In this document: positions 30,294 through 38,696 of the stretch, piece by piece
Numbering within the stretch: the first letter of the stretch is position 1
Layout of the letters: each line of letters opens with the position of its first letter
Assembly (NCBI RefSeq): GCF_001424165.1
Contig: NZ_LMOJ01000007.1
Span: 1 to 38,880, forward strand
Direction: 5' to 3'
Source of the DNA: Massilia sp. Leaf139
GTDB lineage: Bacteria; Pseudomonadota; Gammaproteobacteria; Burkholderiales; Burkholderiaceae_D
Length of the DNA: 38,880 nt
The notes under the pieces: model-generated
What the model was told of the DNA's origin: nothing
What the model saw: only the letters and a program-made list of their open reading frames with translations
Databases searched by the model: none
Position numbers and translations under genes: made by a program

Positions 30294-30857
30294 TCAGCCT
30301 TCGAGGAAGTTTTTCAGCAGCGCGTGGCCGTGTTCCGACAGGATCGACTCCGGGTGGAACTGCACGCCCTGGATATCGAGTTCCTTGTGGCGCACGCCCA
30401 TGATCTCGCCGTCGTCCGTCCAGGCGGTCACCTCCAGGCAGGCCGGCAAGGACGCGCGCTCGATCGCCAGCGAGTGGTAGCGGATCACGGTGAACGGGCT
30501 CGGTATGTTCTTGAACACGCCGACACCAGTGTGCGCGATCATCGAGGTCTTGCCGTGCATGACCTGCTTGGCGCGCACGATCTTGCCTCCGAAGGCTTCG
30601 CCGATGGCCTGGTGCCCGAGGCAGACGCCGAGGAGCGGCAGCTTGCCGCCGAATTCCTTGATCACGTCGACCGAGACGCCGGCATCGACCGGGGCCTTCG
30701 GGCCGGGCGAAATGCAGATGCGGTCGGGCCGCATCGCGGCGATGTCCGCGATCGTGACCTCGTCGTTGCGCACGGTGCGCACCTCTTCACCCAGCTCGCC
30801 GAAATACTGGACGATGTTGTAGGTGAAGGAATCATAGTTGTCGATCATGAGCAGCAT
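30294..30857 (-). CDS. trpG: Anthranilate synthase glutamine amidotransferase subunit
   Basis: A 187-residue class I amidotransferase. Motifs: [32 protein letters not shown], the nucleophile in [17 protein letters not shown], and the His/Glu pair in [13 protein letters not shown]. The start at 30857 follows GGGGAG and is 1 bp from the trpE stop, so the pair is coupled. It may also serve 4-amino-4-deoxychorismate synthase (PabA), as in many bacteria with a single such gene. Confidence 0.95.
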   Translation of the reverse strand: MLLMIDNYDSFTYNIVQYFGELGEEVRTVRNDEVTIADIAAMRPDRICISPGPKAPVDAGVSVDVIKEFGGKLPLLGVCLGHQAIGEAFGGKIVRAKQVMHGKTSMIAHTGVGVFKNIPSPFTVIRYHSLAIERASLPACLEVTAWTDDGEIMGVRHKELDIQGVQFHPESILSEHGHALLKNFLEG

Positions 30858-30858
30858 G

Positions 30859-32355
30859 CTAGAACTCCCCATCCAGGCCATCCTGGACTTGTTCGGCGGC
30901 GCGCAGCACGGCGCGCGCCTTGTTTTCGGTTTCCTGCCATTCCATTTCGGGAATCGAGTCGGCCACGATGCCGGCCGCGGCCTGCACGTACAGGTTGCCG
31001 TCCTTGATCACGCCGGTGCGAATTGCGATCGCCACGTCCATCTCGCCGCCGAAGGAAAGATAACCGCAGGCGCCGCCATAGATGCCGCGCTTGGTCGGCT
31101 CGAGCTCGTCAATGACTTCCATCGCCCGCACCTTCGGCGCGCCGGTCAGCGTCCCGGCGGGGAAGGTGGCGCGCAGCACGTCCAGGTTCGACATGCCTTC
31201 CTTCAAAGCGCCTTCGACGTTCGAGACGATGTGCTGCACGTGCGAGTATTTTTCGATGACCATGCGGTCGGTGACCTTCACGCTGCCGATGTCGGCGATG
31301 CGGCCGATGTCGTTCCGCGCCAGGTCGATCAGCATCACGTGCTCGGCGATCTCTTTCGGATCGGCCAGCAGTTCGGCCGCCAGCTCGGCATCGCGCTCGG
31401 GCGTCGCGCCGCGCGTACGGGTGCCGGCGATCGGGCGCAGCGTGACCTTGCGTTCTCCAGCGGGCGAAGTTTCGTTGCGCACCAAAATCTCGGGCGAAGC
31501 GCCGACGATCTGCATGTCGCCGAAGTTGTAGTAGTACATGTACGGGCTCGGGTTCAGCGAACGCAGCGAGCGGTACAGCGAGAGCGGCGAATCGACATAG
31601 GGCTTGCGGATGCGCTGGCCGATCTGCACCTGCATCAGGTCGCCGGCCATCACGTAGTCGTGAGCCTTGGCCACCGCTTTTAAATAGTCTTCCTTGCTGA
31701 ATTCGCGCACGGCTTCCGTGCGCACCGAGGCGGTCGTGACGGGCGCATCGACGCTCCGGCGCAGCATCACGCGCAGGTCTTTGAGGCGCTGGCGCGCTTT
31801 CGAAAAGGCTTCCGGCTGGGCGGTGTCGGCATACACGATCAGGTACAGCTTGCCCGACAGGTTGTCGATCACGGCCAGCTCTTCGGTCACCATCAGCTGG
31901 ATGTCGGGCAGGCCAAGGGTATCCTTGGGCGCTTTGCCGGCCAGCTTGCGCTCGATGTGGCGCACCGTGTCGTAGCCGAAATAGCCGGCCAGGCCGCCGC
32001 AGAAGCGCGGCATGCCGGGGCGCAGCGCGACCTTGAAGCGCGCTTGGAATGCCTCGATGAAGTCGAGCGGGTTGCCCTCATGGGTCTCGACGACACTGCC
32101 GTTCGTGACGATCTCGGTGCGGTTGCCGCTGCTGCGCAGCAGCGTCTTCGCCGGCAGGCCGATGAAGGAGTAGCGGCCGAAGCGCTCGCCGCCGACGACC
32201 GACTCGAGCAGGAAGGTGTTCTTGCCGGTGTTTTGCGACTGGGCTAGCTTCAGGTACAGGGTCAGCGGCGTTTCGAGGTCGGCGAAGGCTTCGGCGATCA
32301 GCGGAATGCGGTTGTAGCCCTGGTTGGCCAGCGATTTGAATTCGAGTTCGGTCAT
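30859..32355 (-). CDS. trpE: Anthranilate synthase component I
   Basis: A 498-residue chorismate-binding enzyme. The N-terminal feedback region includes [20 protein letters not shown] (the LLES motif binds tryptophan). The catalytic domain has [67 protein letters not shown] and [11 protein letters not shown]. First structural trp gene after the leader and attenuator at 32409-32541. Confidence 0.97.
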   Translation of the reverse strand: MTELEFKSLANQGYNRIPLIAEAFADLETPLTLYLKLAQSQNTGKNTFLLESVVGGERFGRYSFIGLPAKTLLRSSGNRTEIVTNGSVVETHEGNPLDFIEAFQARFKVALRPGMPRFCGGLAGYFGYDTVRHIERKLAGKAPKDTLGLPDIQLMVTEELAVIDNLSGKLYLIVYADTAQPEAFSKARQRLKDLRVMLRRSVDAPVTTASVRTEAVREFSKEDYLKAVAKAHDYVMAGDLMQVQIGQRIRKPYVDSPLSLYRSLRSLNPSPYMYYYNFGDMQIVGASPEILVRNETSPAGERKVTLRPIAGTRTRGATPERDAELAAELLADPKEIAEHVMLIDLARNDIGRIADIGSVKVTDRMVIEKYSHVQHIVSNVEGALKEGMSNLDVLRATFPAGTLTGAPKVRAMEVIDELEPTKRGIYGGACGYLSFGGEMDVAIAIRTGVIKDGNLYVQAAAGIVADSIPEMEWQETENKARAVLRAAEQVQDGLDGEF

Positions 32356-32408
32356 GTTCTTCTCCGGGCCGCCAGCAGTCGAGGTGGAGGATGGGCGGCG
32401 GTGGTATC

Positions 32409-32441
32409 AAAAAACCTGCCGGGTGCGCGTGCAGCCGGCAG
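32409..32441 (-). terminator. trp attenuator (leader terminator)
   Basis: On the minus strand CTGCCGG / CCGGCAG (32435-32441, 32416-32422), with an inner TGC-ACGC-GCA, is followed by GGTTTTTT (T-run 32409-32414). It lies 13 nt past the trpL stop and 53 nt before trpE. GCTGGCA over the third Trp codon of trpL can pair with TGCCGGC of the terminator's 5' arm, a possible antiterminator. Confidence 0.85.
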
Positions 32442-32454
32442 CAATCAAGCGGGT

Positions 32455-32541
32455 TCAGTTAGCCCAGGATTGCCAGCGTCGCCAGACCCAGGCCTCGAGG
32501 GCGCCGGTCTGGTTGACGGTGTGTTTTTTAGTGAAGAACAT
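32455..32541 (-). CDS. trpL: trp operon leader peptide
   Basis: A 28-residue peptide starting MFFTKKHTVNQTG and ending AWVWRRWQSWAN, with tryptophan at positions 18, 20, 23 and 26. Four Trp in nine residues cannot be chance; the peptide is a ribosome-stalling sensor of charged tRNA-Trp, controlling the attenuator at 32409. The ATG is 12 bp after the gph stop, so the leader lies inside the rpe-gph-trp transcription unit or is served by a promoter in the end of gph (TATAGT on the minus strand near 32615 is a weak candidate). Confidence 0.92.
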   Translation of the reverse strand: MFFTKKHTVNQTGALEAWVWRRWQSWAN

Positions 32542-32552
32542 GTATAGATGAG

Positions 32553-33251
32553 TTAGTTTTGGCTGCTGTTGTGCGCACGAACGAGCTCGGCAGCATCTAG
32601 TAGCGAATTAACTATACCATCGGAATCGATGGTTTGCACAGGCCTTCCGTGGTTATAACCATATGGCACTGTGAGCACATAGCAACGCGCCGCGCGCGCC
32701 GCTTCGGCATCGTTCGAGGAGTCGCCGATGGCCACCACCTGCGGCGGCGCCAGGTCGAAGTCCGCGCACACCTGCAGCAGCGGCAGGGGATCGGGTTTTT
32801 TGCGCGGCAGCGAGTCGCCGCCATAGACCAGCTCGAAGTAGGGCGCCAGTCCCTTTTGCGCCAGCAGCGGCGTGGCAAAGGCAATTGGCTTGTTGGTCAC
32901 GCAGGCCAGGCGCAGGCCCATGGCGCGCATGGCCTGCAGGCCTTCGATCACGCCCTCGTACAGCACGCTTCGTTCGCCGTTGATGGCAAGGTAATGGCGC
33001 TGGTAACTCGCCATCGCCTCGTCGAAAACGGCGTCGATGCGATTCGCGTCGTAGTCGAGCGCGAGCACGTCGCGAATCAGCTTTTCGGAACCCTTGCCGA
33101 CCATCGGTTCGATGGTCTGCTGGGTGATCGGGGCCAATCCAAAATCGGCGCGCATGCCGTTCAGGGCCAGTTCGAAATCCGGCACGGTGTCGAGCATCGT
33201 GCCGTCGAGGTCGATAATGGCAGCCCGGATGGCTGCGGCGCCTGGTCGCAT
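32553..33251 (-). CDS. gph: Phosphoglycolate phosphatase
   Basis: A 232-residue HAD hydrolase: DLDGTMLDTVPDFELALNGM (nucleophile and acid Asp), helical cap, CVTNKPIAF, PRKKPDPLPLLQ and VVAIGDSSNDAEAARAA. It removes phosphate from 2-phosphoglycolate formed in DNA repair or metabolism. It starts 2 bp after rpe; the order rpe-gph-trpE is common in betaproteobacteria. Confidence 0.93.
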   Translation of the reverse strand: MRPGAAAIRAAIIDLDGTMLDTVPDFELALNGMRADFGLAPITQQTIEPMVGKGSEKLIRDVLALDYDANRIDAVFDEAMASYQRHYLAINGERSVLYEGVIEGLQAMRAMGLRLACVTNKPIAFATPLLAQKGLAPYFELVYGGDSLPRKKPDPLPLLQVCADFDLAPPQVVAIGDSSNDAEAARAARCYVLTVPYGYNHGRPVQTIDSDGIVNSLLDAAELVRAHNSSQN

Positions 33252-33253
33252 GC

Positions 33254-33925
33254 TTACTTCCCGACGTTTGCCAGTTCGGCGCGCATGGCGTCGATCACGG
33301 CCTTGTAGTCGGGCTTGCCGAAGATGGCCGAGCCGGCGACGAAGGTGTCGGCACCGGCGGCGGCGGCCGCGGCAATGTTCTCGGCCTTGATGCCGCCGTC
33401 GACCTCGAGCATGATGTCGCGGCCCGATTCGTCGATCAGGCGGCGCGCGATCGCGATCTTCTTCAGCGCTTCCGGGATGAAGGACTGGCCGCCGAAGCCC
33501 GGATTGACCGACATAATCAGGATCATGTCGATCTTGTCCATCACGTGTTCGAGGTAGTGCATCGGCGTGCCCGGGTTGAATACCAGGCCGGCCTTGCAGC
33601 CGTTATCGCGGATCAGCTGCAGCGTGCGGTCGATGTGCTCGGACGCTTCCGGGTGGAAGGTGATGATATTGGCGCCGGCCTTGGCGAAGTCGGGGATGAT
33701 GCGGTCGACCGGTTTCACCATCAGGTGGACGTCGATCGGTACCTGCACGTGCGGGCGGATCGCCTGGCACACCAGCGGGCCGATGGTGAGGTTCGGCACG
33801 TAATGGTTGTCCATCACGTCGAAGTGGATGATGTCGGCGCCTGCCTCGACGACGTTGCGGACTTCCTCGCCCAGACGGGCGAAATCGGCGGACAGGATGC
33901 TGGGAGCGATGCGGTAGGTGGCCAT
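33254..33925 (-). CDS. rpe: Ribulose-phosphate 3-epimerase
   Basis: A 223-residue TIM-barrel enzyme of the pentose phosphate pathway: [38 protein letters not shown] (metal His/Asp), VDVHLMV-type [30 protein letters not shown] and [12 protein letters not shown]. First gene of the minus-strand operon; divergent from apaG across 174 bp. Confidence 0.97.
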   Translation of the reverse strand: MATYRIAPSILSADFARLGEEVRNVVEAGADIIHFDVMDNHYVPNLTIGPLVCQAIRPHVQVPIDVHLMVKPVDRIIPDFAKAGANIITFHPEASEHIDRTLQLIRDNGCKAGLVFNPGTPMHYLEHVMDKIDMILIMSVNPGFGGQSFIPEALKKIAIARRLIDESGRDIMLEVDGGIKAENIAAAAAAGADTFVAGSAIFGKPDYKAVIDAMRAELANVGK

Positions 33926-34099
33926 AAGTTGTGAGCGCTGCGTAACGGTGCGATTGGGTGAAGCCGCTATTTTACGCCGAGCTGCCGCGATCGGTGCCGC
34001 GTAGGCGCGCAGCCTGCTTTTGCGTGGCGCGGTATCATGTCCGCAGTGTTATCTCCCAGCACACACGTGCGTCTCCACTAATAAGAAAGAGGGAAGCCG

Positions 34100-34474
34100 A
34101 TGGCTGCCTACGATTTGACCGTTACCGTCCGCACCAAATACCTGGCTGAACAGAGCAAGCCGGAGAAGGACGAGTACCTGTTCTCCTATACGATCACGAT
34201 CCGCAATACAGGCGAGGTGCCGGCCCAGCTGATCTCGCGGCACTGGGTGATCACCGACGCCAACAACCGGGTGCAGGAAGTGTCGGGCCTGGGCGTGGTC
34301 GGCCACCAGCCGCTGCTCAAACCCGGCGAGCAGTTCGAATACTCGAGCGGCACGCCGCTGGCCACGCCGCAAGGCTCGATGCACGGGGAGTACTTCTGCG
34401 TGGCCGAGGACGGCCACCGCTTCGAGGTCAAGATTCCCGAGTTCGTGCTGACCCTGCCGAGCATGCTGCACTGA
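34100..34474 (+). CDS. apaG: Co2+/Mg2+ efflux protein ApaG
   Basis: A 124-residue fibronectin-III-like protein: YTITIRNTGEVPAQLISRHW, VITDANNRVQEVSGLGVVGH (the GxGxxG loop) and GSMHGEYFCVAEDGHRFEV. It was named from the corCD locus linked to Co/Mg resistance; its biochemical role is still unclear. AGAGGGA precedes the ATG. Confidence 0.95.
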   Translation: MAAYDLTVTVRTKYLAEQSKPEKDEYLFSYTITIRNTGEVPAQLISRHWVITDANNRVQEVSGLGVVGHQPLLKPGEQFEYSSGTPLATPQGSMHGEYFCVAEDGHRFEVKIPEFVLTLPSMLH

Positions 34475-34477
34475 TCG

Positions 34478-34624
34478 TCACTCTTGGCGTGGCGGCTCCG
34501 GCGGCGCTTTCTCTTCGCGCAGGGGCCGCTTGCGCTCTTCGGGCCGGCCATGGAACATCGTCCACCAGACGATAAATACGAGCAGGAACAGCGCCACGCC
34601 CGCTTCCAACATCAAGATCCACAT
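34478..34624 (-). CDS. Small single-span membrane protein, family not recognised
   Basis: A 48-residue protein with N-terminal helix MWILMLEAGVALFLLVFIVW followed by a charged, proline-rich tail (RPEERKRPLREEKAPPEPP). The stop is 3 bp from the apaG stop (convergent) and its start is 11 bp from the mltA start (divergent). The clean hydrophobic/charged division and the exact fill of the gap support a real gene. Function unknown. Confidence 0.65.
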   Translation of the reverse strand: MWILMLEAGVALFLLVFIVWWTMFHGRPEERKRPLREEKAPPEPPRQE

Positions 34625-34635
34625 AAACAGTCCTT

Positions 34636-35886
34636 ATGCAAACGATACGCCGTAGTGTACCTCGCAGTGTAGCTTCGTCGTGGGTACTCGTCGCCTTCCT
34701 GTTGACTGCTTGCGGCACGCCGCCGGCGCCTGTGCCGGCGCCGCAGCCGCAGCCGAAGCCGGAGCCATCGAAGCAACCGGATATCGTCATGCCGGCGCCG
34801 GTAGGCCCGGTCGCCATTCCCGCTGAGCCGCCGAAGCCGCCGCCGGCGCCGATGCCGCCGATGACGCCGGTCTCCTTCGAGGCGCTACCCGGCTGGCAGC
34901 AGGACGACCTGCGCCAGGCCTGGCCGGCCTACCTGTCTTCTTGCCGCGTGCTGGCGAAGAAGCCGCAGTGGACAGCGCCCTGCGCGGCGGGCGCCAGTGT
35001 GGACGTGAACGACGGCGCGGCGATGCGGCGCCACTTCGAAACCTATTTCGTGCCGAACCAGATGCGCATGCCCGACGGCGCCGATACCGGCCTCATCACC
35101 GGCTACTACGAACCGATGCTGCGCGGATCTCGCCAGCGCGGCGGTGCCTTCCAGACGCCGCTGTACCGCGTGCCGGACGACCTGATCACGGTCGATCTGG
35201 CGAGCGCCTATCCCAGCCTCAAAAACATGCGCCTGCGCGGCCGGCTGGTGGGCAAGACGGTCGTCCCCTACAGCACCCGCGCCGAGATCGAGCGCGCGCC
35301 GCTGCGCGGCAAGGAGCTGGTCTGGGTCGACGATCCGGTCGAGGCTTTCTTCCTCGAAGTGCAAGGATCGGGCCGGGTACGCCTGGAAGACAGCGGCGAG
35401 ACGGTGCGCATCGCCTTCGCCGACCAGAACGGCCATCCGTATAAGGTGATCGGGCGCTGGCTGGTGGAGCAGGGTCAGTTGCCGGCCGACGGCGTTTCGG
35501 CGCAGAGCATCAAGGCCTGGATCGCGGCCAATCCGGCGCGCCGCCAGGAACTCCTGAACGTCAACCCGAGCTATATCTTCTTCCGCGAGGAGCGCCTGCC
35601 CGATCCGAACGTCGGCCCGAAAGGGGCGCTCGGCGTGCCGCTCACGCCGGAGCGCTCGGTGGCGGTGGATCCGACCCAGGTGCCGCTGGGCGCGCCGCTC
35701 TTCCTCTCAACCACGCACCCGGCCGACGGCGCGCCGATCCAGCGCCTGATGCTGGCGCAGGATACCGGCGGCGCGATCCGCGGCGCGGTGCGGGCCGACT
35801 TCTTCTTCGGCTTCGGCGGGAATGCGGCCGAGTATGCGGGACGGATGAAGCAGCGCGGAAATGTGTGGGTGCTGCTGCCCAAGTAG
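34636..35886 (+). CDS. mltA: Membrane-bound lytic murein transglycosylase A
   Basis: A 416-residue outer-membrane lipoprotein. The lipobox LTAC is at about residues 23-26, followed by a long proline-rich linker (about 28-75). The MltA domain has TGLITGYYEPMLRGSRQRGG, LVWVDDPVEAFFLEVQGSGR and NPSYIFFREER; the C-terminal 3D domain has LMLAQDTGGAIRGAVRADFF with the catalytic Asp. It cleaves glycan strands to 1,6-anhydromuropeptides. The proline-rich linker is longer than in E. coli MltA. Confidence 0.95.
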   Translation: MQTIRRSVPRSVASSWVLVAFLLTACGTPPAPVPAPQPQPKPEPSKQPDIVMPAPVGPVAIPAEPPKPPPAPMPPMTPVSFEALPGWQQDDLRQAWPAYLSSCRVLAKKPQWTAPCAAGASVDVNDGAAMRRHFETYFVPNQMRMPDGADTGLITGYYEPMLRGSRQRGGAFQTPLYRVPDDLITVDLASAYPSLKNMRLRGRLVGKTVVPYSTRAEIERAPLRGKELVWVDDPVEAFFLEVQGSGRVRLEDSGETVRIAFADQNGHPYKVIGRWLVEQGQLPADGVSAQSIKAWIAANPARRQELLNVNPSYIFFREERLPDPNVGPKGALGVPLTPERSVAVDPTQVPLGAPLFLSTTHPADGAPIQRLMLAQDTGGAIRGAVRADFFFGFGGNAAEYAGRMKQRGNVWVLLPK

Positions 35887-35898
35887 TCGACTAAGTAG

Positions 35899-35926
35899 TA
35901 GCCCTAGCGCAGTTAGCGGGCTTTTT
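35899..35926 (+). terminator. Terminator of mltA
   Basis: AGCCC / GGGCT (35900-35904, 35918-35922) with an inner CTA/TAG pairing is followed by TTTTT. It lies 13 bp after the mltA stop. Confidence 0.75.
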
Positions 35927-36072
35927 GAACTCATAGTGCAATCTCGATGTGACGCTTTTTGGCATCATTGTCTGCAATCGTGCCGTTCACGTTAGCACCA
36001 ACATTTTCGGTAGGCGTACCGTAAGTTTCGTTAAGCCGAGAGACTTAACCTGTAAATTGACGGGAGCGGCTC

Positions 36073-36354
36073 ATGAAATGGTTGATGTTTTTAGGCGGTT
36101 TTTTGCTGTATGGCGTAGTCGCAGCTCTTAGTGCCTGCTATTTGCTGGCTTTGCTGTCGCCCACGCGCAGTTCCTATGGAGAAGCCGTCACTTGGCTGTT
36201 TGCATTGATGATCGGGTTAGTGTTTGGATTTGTCGGGATGTGCTCGAGTTACTACGTCTATAAAAAAGAATACGTTGGCGCAGCAGGCATCAGTGTTGGG
36301 CTGACCTTTTTGATTGTTATTGCAATATTGACCCTGCTCTTTCAATCTCGCTGA
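36073..36354 (+). CDS. Unrecognised 93-residue membrane protein in a low-GC patch
   Basis: Three predicted helices (MKWLMFLGGFLLYGVVAALS, WLFALMIGLVFGFVGMCSSY, GISVGLTFLIVIAILTLLF). GGGAG lies about 10 bp before the ATG. Base composition over about 35930-36360 is clearly lower in GC than the neighbours, suggesting transfer. The upstream gap 35927-36072 contains an inverted repeat GTTAAG…CTTAAC (36031-36050) and no other gene I can support. Confidence 0.6.
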   Translation: MKWLMFLGGFLLYGVVAALSACYLLALLSPTRSSYGEAVTWLFALMIGLVFGFVGMCSSYYVYKKEYVGAAGISVGLTFLIVIAILTLLFQSR

Positions 36355-36448
36355 GTTGGTGTGTCGGCGCTAGACGCAGCGTAGGCGGATCCGTCTAGAT
36401 GTGGGTGGCGCTGCAAGACTTGACGCGGCAAGCGTGCAATCCTTCTCT

Positions 36449-37747
36449 TCAATCGTTCACATGGCGTAGCCGGGTTCCAGCCACGCCGGCCACCGCCAGC
36501 ACGAGTGCGCCGGCCGCCACGCATACCAGTCCGGTGCGCACGCTGAAGCGCTCGGCCAGCGCGCCGGCCGCCAGCGCGCCCACTGGGGCGGTCGCCACCG
36601 TCAGCGAACGCATCGTCGCCACCATCCGGCCCAGCACGGCGTCGGGTGTGACGCGCTGGCGCAGCGCGATATAAGGCACGAAGAACAGGGTCGCGCCGCA
36701 GTCGAGCAGGAAGACGACGATGCCGTAGGCGCAGGCGGTGATGAAGGCGCTGTCCAGCAGGTTGGCGGGAATGGCCGGCATCAGCGCGAAGCCGAGCGCG
36801 GATACGCACAGCCCGACCAGGATCGCGCGGCCGGTGCCGTAGCGGGCGGAGAGCGGCTTCACCAGGATCGAGCCGGCCAGGATGCCGGCGCCGCCCAGCA
36901 TCTGCGCGGTGCCCATCACACCGGGCGCCATGCCCAGCACGCGCGTGGCGAACAACACGTGCAGGGCGAGATAACCATAGAACAGGAAATGCCAGGTGCC
37001 CGCCGTCCAGGCGAGGGTGCGCAAGACCGGCTGGCGCCACACGAAGGCGAGACCGTCGCGGATGTCGTGCAGCGGATGGGCGTTCGAGGCGGCCGGCTGC
37101 GGCTCGCGCGCACGGATCCGGCGCAGGTTCGCCAGCGATACCAGGAAGGCGCCGACATTGCACAGGATGGCCAGCGGCGCACCCAGCAGCTGCACCAGCG
37201 CGCCCGCCATGCCGGGGCCGAGCAGGCGCGCCGCCGATTCGGTGCCGGCCAGCTTGGCGTGCGCGTCGACCAGGCGCTCGCGTCCGACGACGAAGGTGAG
37301 AAAGACTTGTTCGGCGCTGCCGCCGACAACCAGGCCGGTGCCGAGCACGAAGCCGACCGCGTACAGCCAGCCGATCGTCAGCGTGTCCAACCACCAGGCC
37401 AGCGGCACGCTGGCCAGTGCAGTGGCGACCATCAGGTCGCTGCAGACGATGATCGGCAGGCGCCGGCAGCGGTCGAGCAGCACGCCCGACGGCAGGCCGA
37501 ACAGGAGGAAGGGCAGGGATTCCAGGGCAGCCAGCGTGCCCATCTGGCTCGGGCTCGCATGCATCAGCAGCACCGCGCACATCGGCAGCGCGAGCAGGGT
37601 GATCTGTGCGCCGAACTGGGTCAGCGTGCTGCTCAGCCACAGGCGGCGGAAGTCGCTGCTGCGCAGCAGGCCATCCTGGGTAAGACGAATAAAGGTTTGG
37701 CGTAGCGTGGTAATGGCGGACTCGCTTGCAACTTGCATGAATCGCAA
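36449..37747 (-). CDS. MFS transporter
   Basis: A protein of up to 432 residues with twelve probable helices of the major facilitator superfamily. It begins with a short cytoplasmic segment, then DFRRLWLSSTLTQFGAQITL; the loop 2-3 motif region is PSGVLLDRCRRLP. It resembles the MFS_3/enterobactin-exporter-like group; the substrate is unknown. The start is TTG at 37747 (AGG 5 bp upstream) or ATG at 37738; the ribosome site favours the TTG slightly. It is divergent from the enoyl-CoA hydratase gene. Confidence 0.87.
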   Translation of the reverse strand: MRFMQVASESAITTLRQTFIRLTQDGLLRSSDFRRLWLSSTLTQFGAQITLLALPMCAVLLMHASPSQMGTLAALESLPFLLFGLPSGVLLDRCRRLPIIVCSDLMVATALASVPLAWWLDTLTIGWLYAVGFVLGTGLVVGGSAEQVFLTFVVGRERLVDAHAKLAGTESAARLLGPGMAGALVQLLGAPLAILCNVGAFLVSLANLRRIRAREPQPAASNAHPLHDIRDGLAFVWRQPVLRTLAWTAGTWHFLFYGYLALHVLFATRVLGMAPGVMGTAQMLGGAGILAGSILVKPLSARYGTGRAILVGLCVSALGFALMPAIPANLLDSAFITACAYGIVVFLLDCGATLFFVPYIALRQRVTPDAVLGRMVATMRSLTVATAPVGALAAGALAERFSVRTGLVCVAAGALVLAVAGVAGTRLRHVND

Positions 37748-37822
37748 TCTTACCTGCCTTTCCCGGCCACGGAGGCGCTACAATTCCCGCACTAATCAAT
37801 CCCTTCTATATAAAGGTGTCCA

Positions 37823-38599
37823 ATGGAATACGCAGACCTGCTGATCGAAAACCACGGCAAGGTGGCCGTGATTCGCCTGAACCGCCCGAAGGCGATGAAT
37901 GCGCTGAACGACAACATGATGAACGAGCTGGGCGACGCGCTGTATAAGTTCGACGCCGATTCGGCCGTCAATGTGATCGTCCTGACCGGCAGCGAAAAAG
38001 TGTTTGCGGCCGGCGCCGACATCGCGGCCATGGCGAACTACACCTATGCCGACACCTATCCCGGCAATTACATCGGCCGCAACTGGGAACACATCCTGAA
38101 CGTACGCAAACCGGTGATCGGCGTCGTCGCCGGCTATGCCCTGGGCGGCGGCTGCGAACTGGCGATGATGTGCGATTTCCTGATCGCCGCGGACAGCGCC
38201 AAGTTCGGCCAGCCGGAAATCAAGGTTGGCGTCACCCCGGGCGCGGGCGGCACCCAGCGTCTGCCGCGTACGATCGGCAAAGCCAAGGCGATGGACATGC
38301 TGCTGACCTCGCGCATGATTGACGCTGCCGAGGCGGAACGCACCGGCCTGGTGTCGCGCATCTTCCCGGCGGAATCGCTGATGGAAGAAGCCCTGAACGT
38401 CGCCAACACGATCGCCGAGATGCCGGTTTCCGTCGCCATGGCGATCAAGGACTCCGTGAATCGCGCCTTCGAGACCACGCTGACCGAAGGCGTGCGCTAC
38501 GAGCGCCGCTTCTTCCACGCGGCCTTCGGGACCCCGGCGCAGAAGGAGGGGATGTCGGCCTTCCTCGCCAAGCGCAAGGCGAACTTCGAGGGCATGTAA
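37823..38599 (+). CDS. Enoyl-CoA hydratase
   Basis: A 258-residue crotonase-fold enzyme adding water to 2-enoyl-CoA in fatty acid or phenylacetate-type degradation. The oxyanion-hole region AAGADIAAM and the two catalytic glutamates (ALGGGCELAMMCD and GQPEIKVGVTPGAGGTQRL) are intact. The C-terminus ends FLAKRKANF as in PaaF/EchA proteins. A TACAAT hexamer at 37779-37784 may be its -10, and AAGGTG precedes the ATG. It stands alone, upstream of the rRNA operon. Confidence 0.94.
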   Translation: MEYADLLIENHGKVAVIRLNRPKAMNALNDNMMNELGDALYKFDADSAVNVIVLTGSEKVFAAGADIAAMANYTYADTYPGNYIGRNWEHILNVRKPVIGVVAGYALGGGCELAMMCDFLIAADSAKFGQPEIKVGVTPGAGGTQRLPRTIGKAKAMDMLLTSRMIDAAEAERTGLVSRIFPAESLMEEALNVANTIAEMPVSVAMAIKDSVNRAFETTLTEGVRYERRFFHAAFGTPAQKEGMSAFLAKRKANFEGM

Positions 38600-38643
38600 G
38601 CCGTTGAAGGCGAGCTCGGGCGGCGTCCGTGTTGCGAAAAAGC

Positions 38644-38669
38644 GGTCGCGCAAAAAGACTTGCGCGACC
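38644..38669. terminator. Perfect hairpin whose right arm contains the rrn -35
   Basis: GGTCGCGCAA / TTGCGCGACC with a 6-base loop (AAAGAC). It lies 45 bp after the enoyl-CoA hydratase stop and has no T-run. It may end that transcript, may be a protein-binding site at the rRNA promoter, or both. Confidence 0.5.
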
Positions 38670-38689
38670 CGCGTCCGGTTTGCTATAGT
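38660..38689 (+). promoter_or_regulatory. rRNA operon promoter
   Basis: TTGCGC (38660-38665), an 18-bp spacer and TATAGT (38684-38689), followed by a GC-rich discriminator (TCGCCTCC), as in growth-rate and stringently controlled rRNA promoters. The transcript would run through the leader to a 16S gene beyond the right edge. Confidence 0.75.
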
Positions 38690-38696
38690 TCGCCTC

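Noticed and set aside
35949..36131. A 60-codon plus-strand frame overlapping the 93-residue membrane protein gene
   Set aside because: It has no ribosome site, odd composition and ends inside the better-supported gene at 36073.
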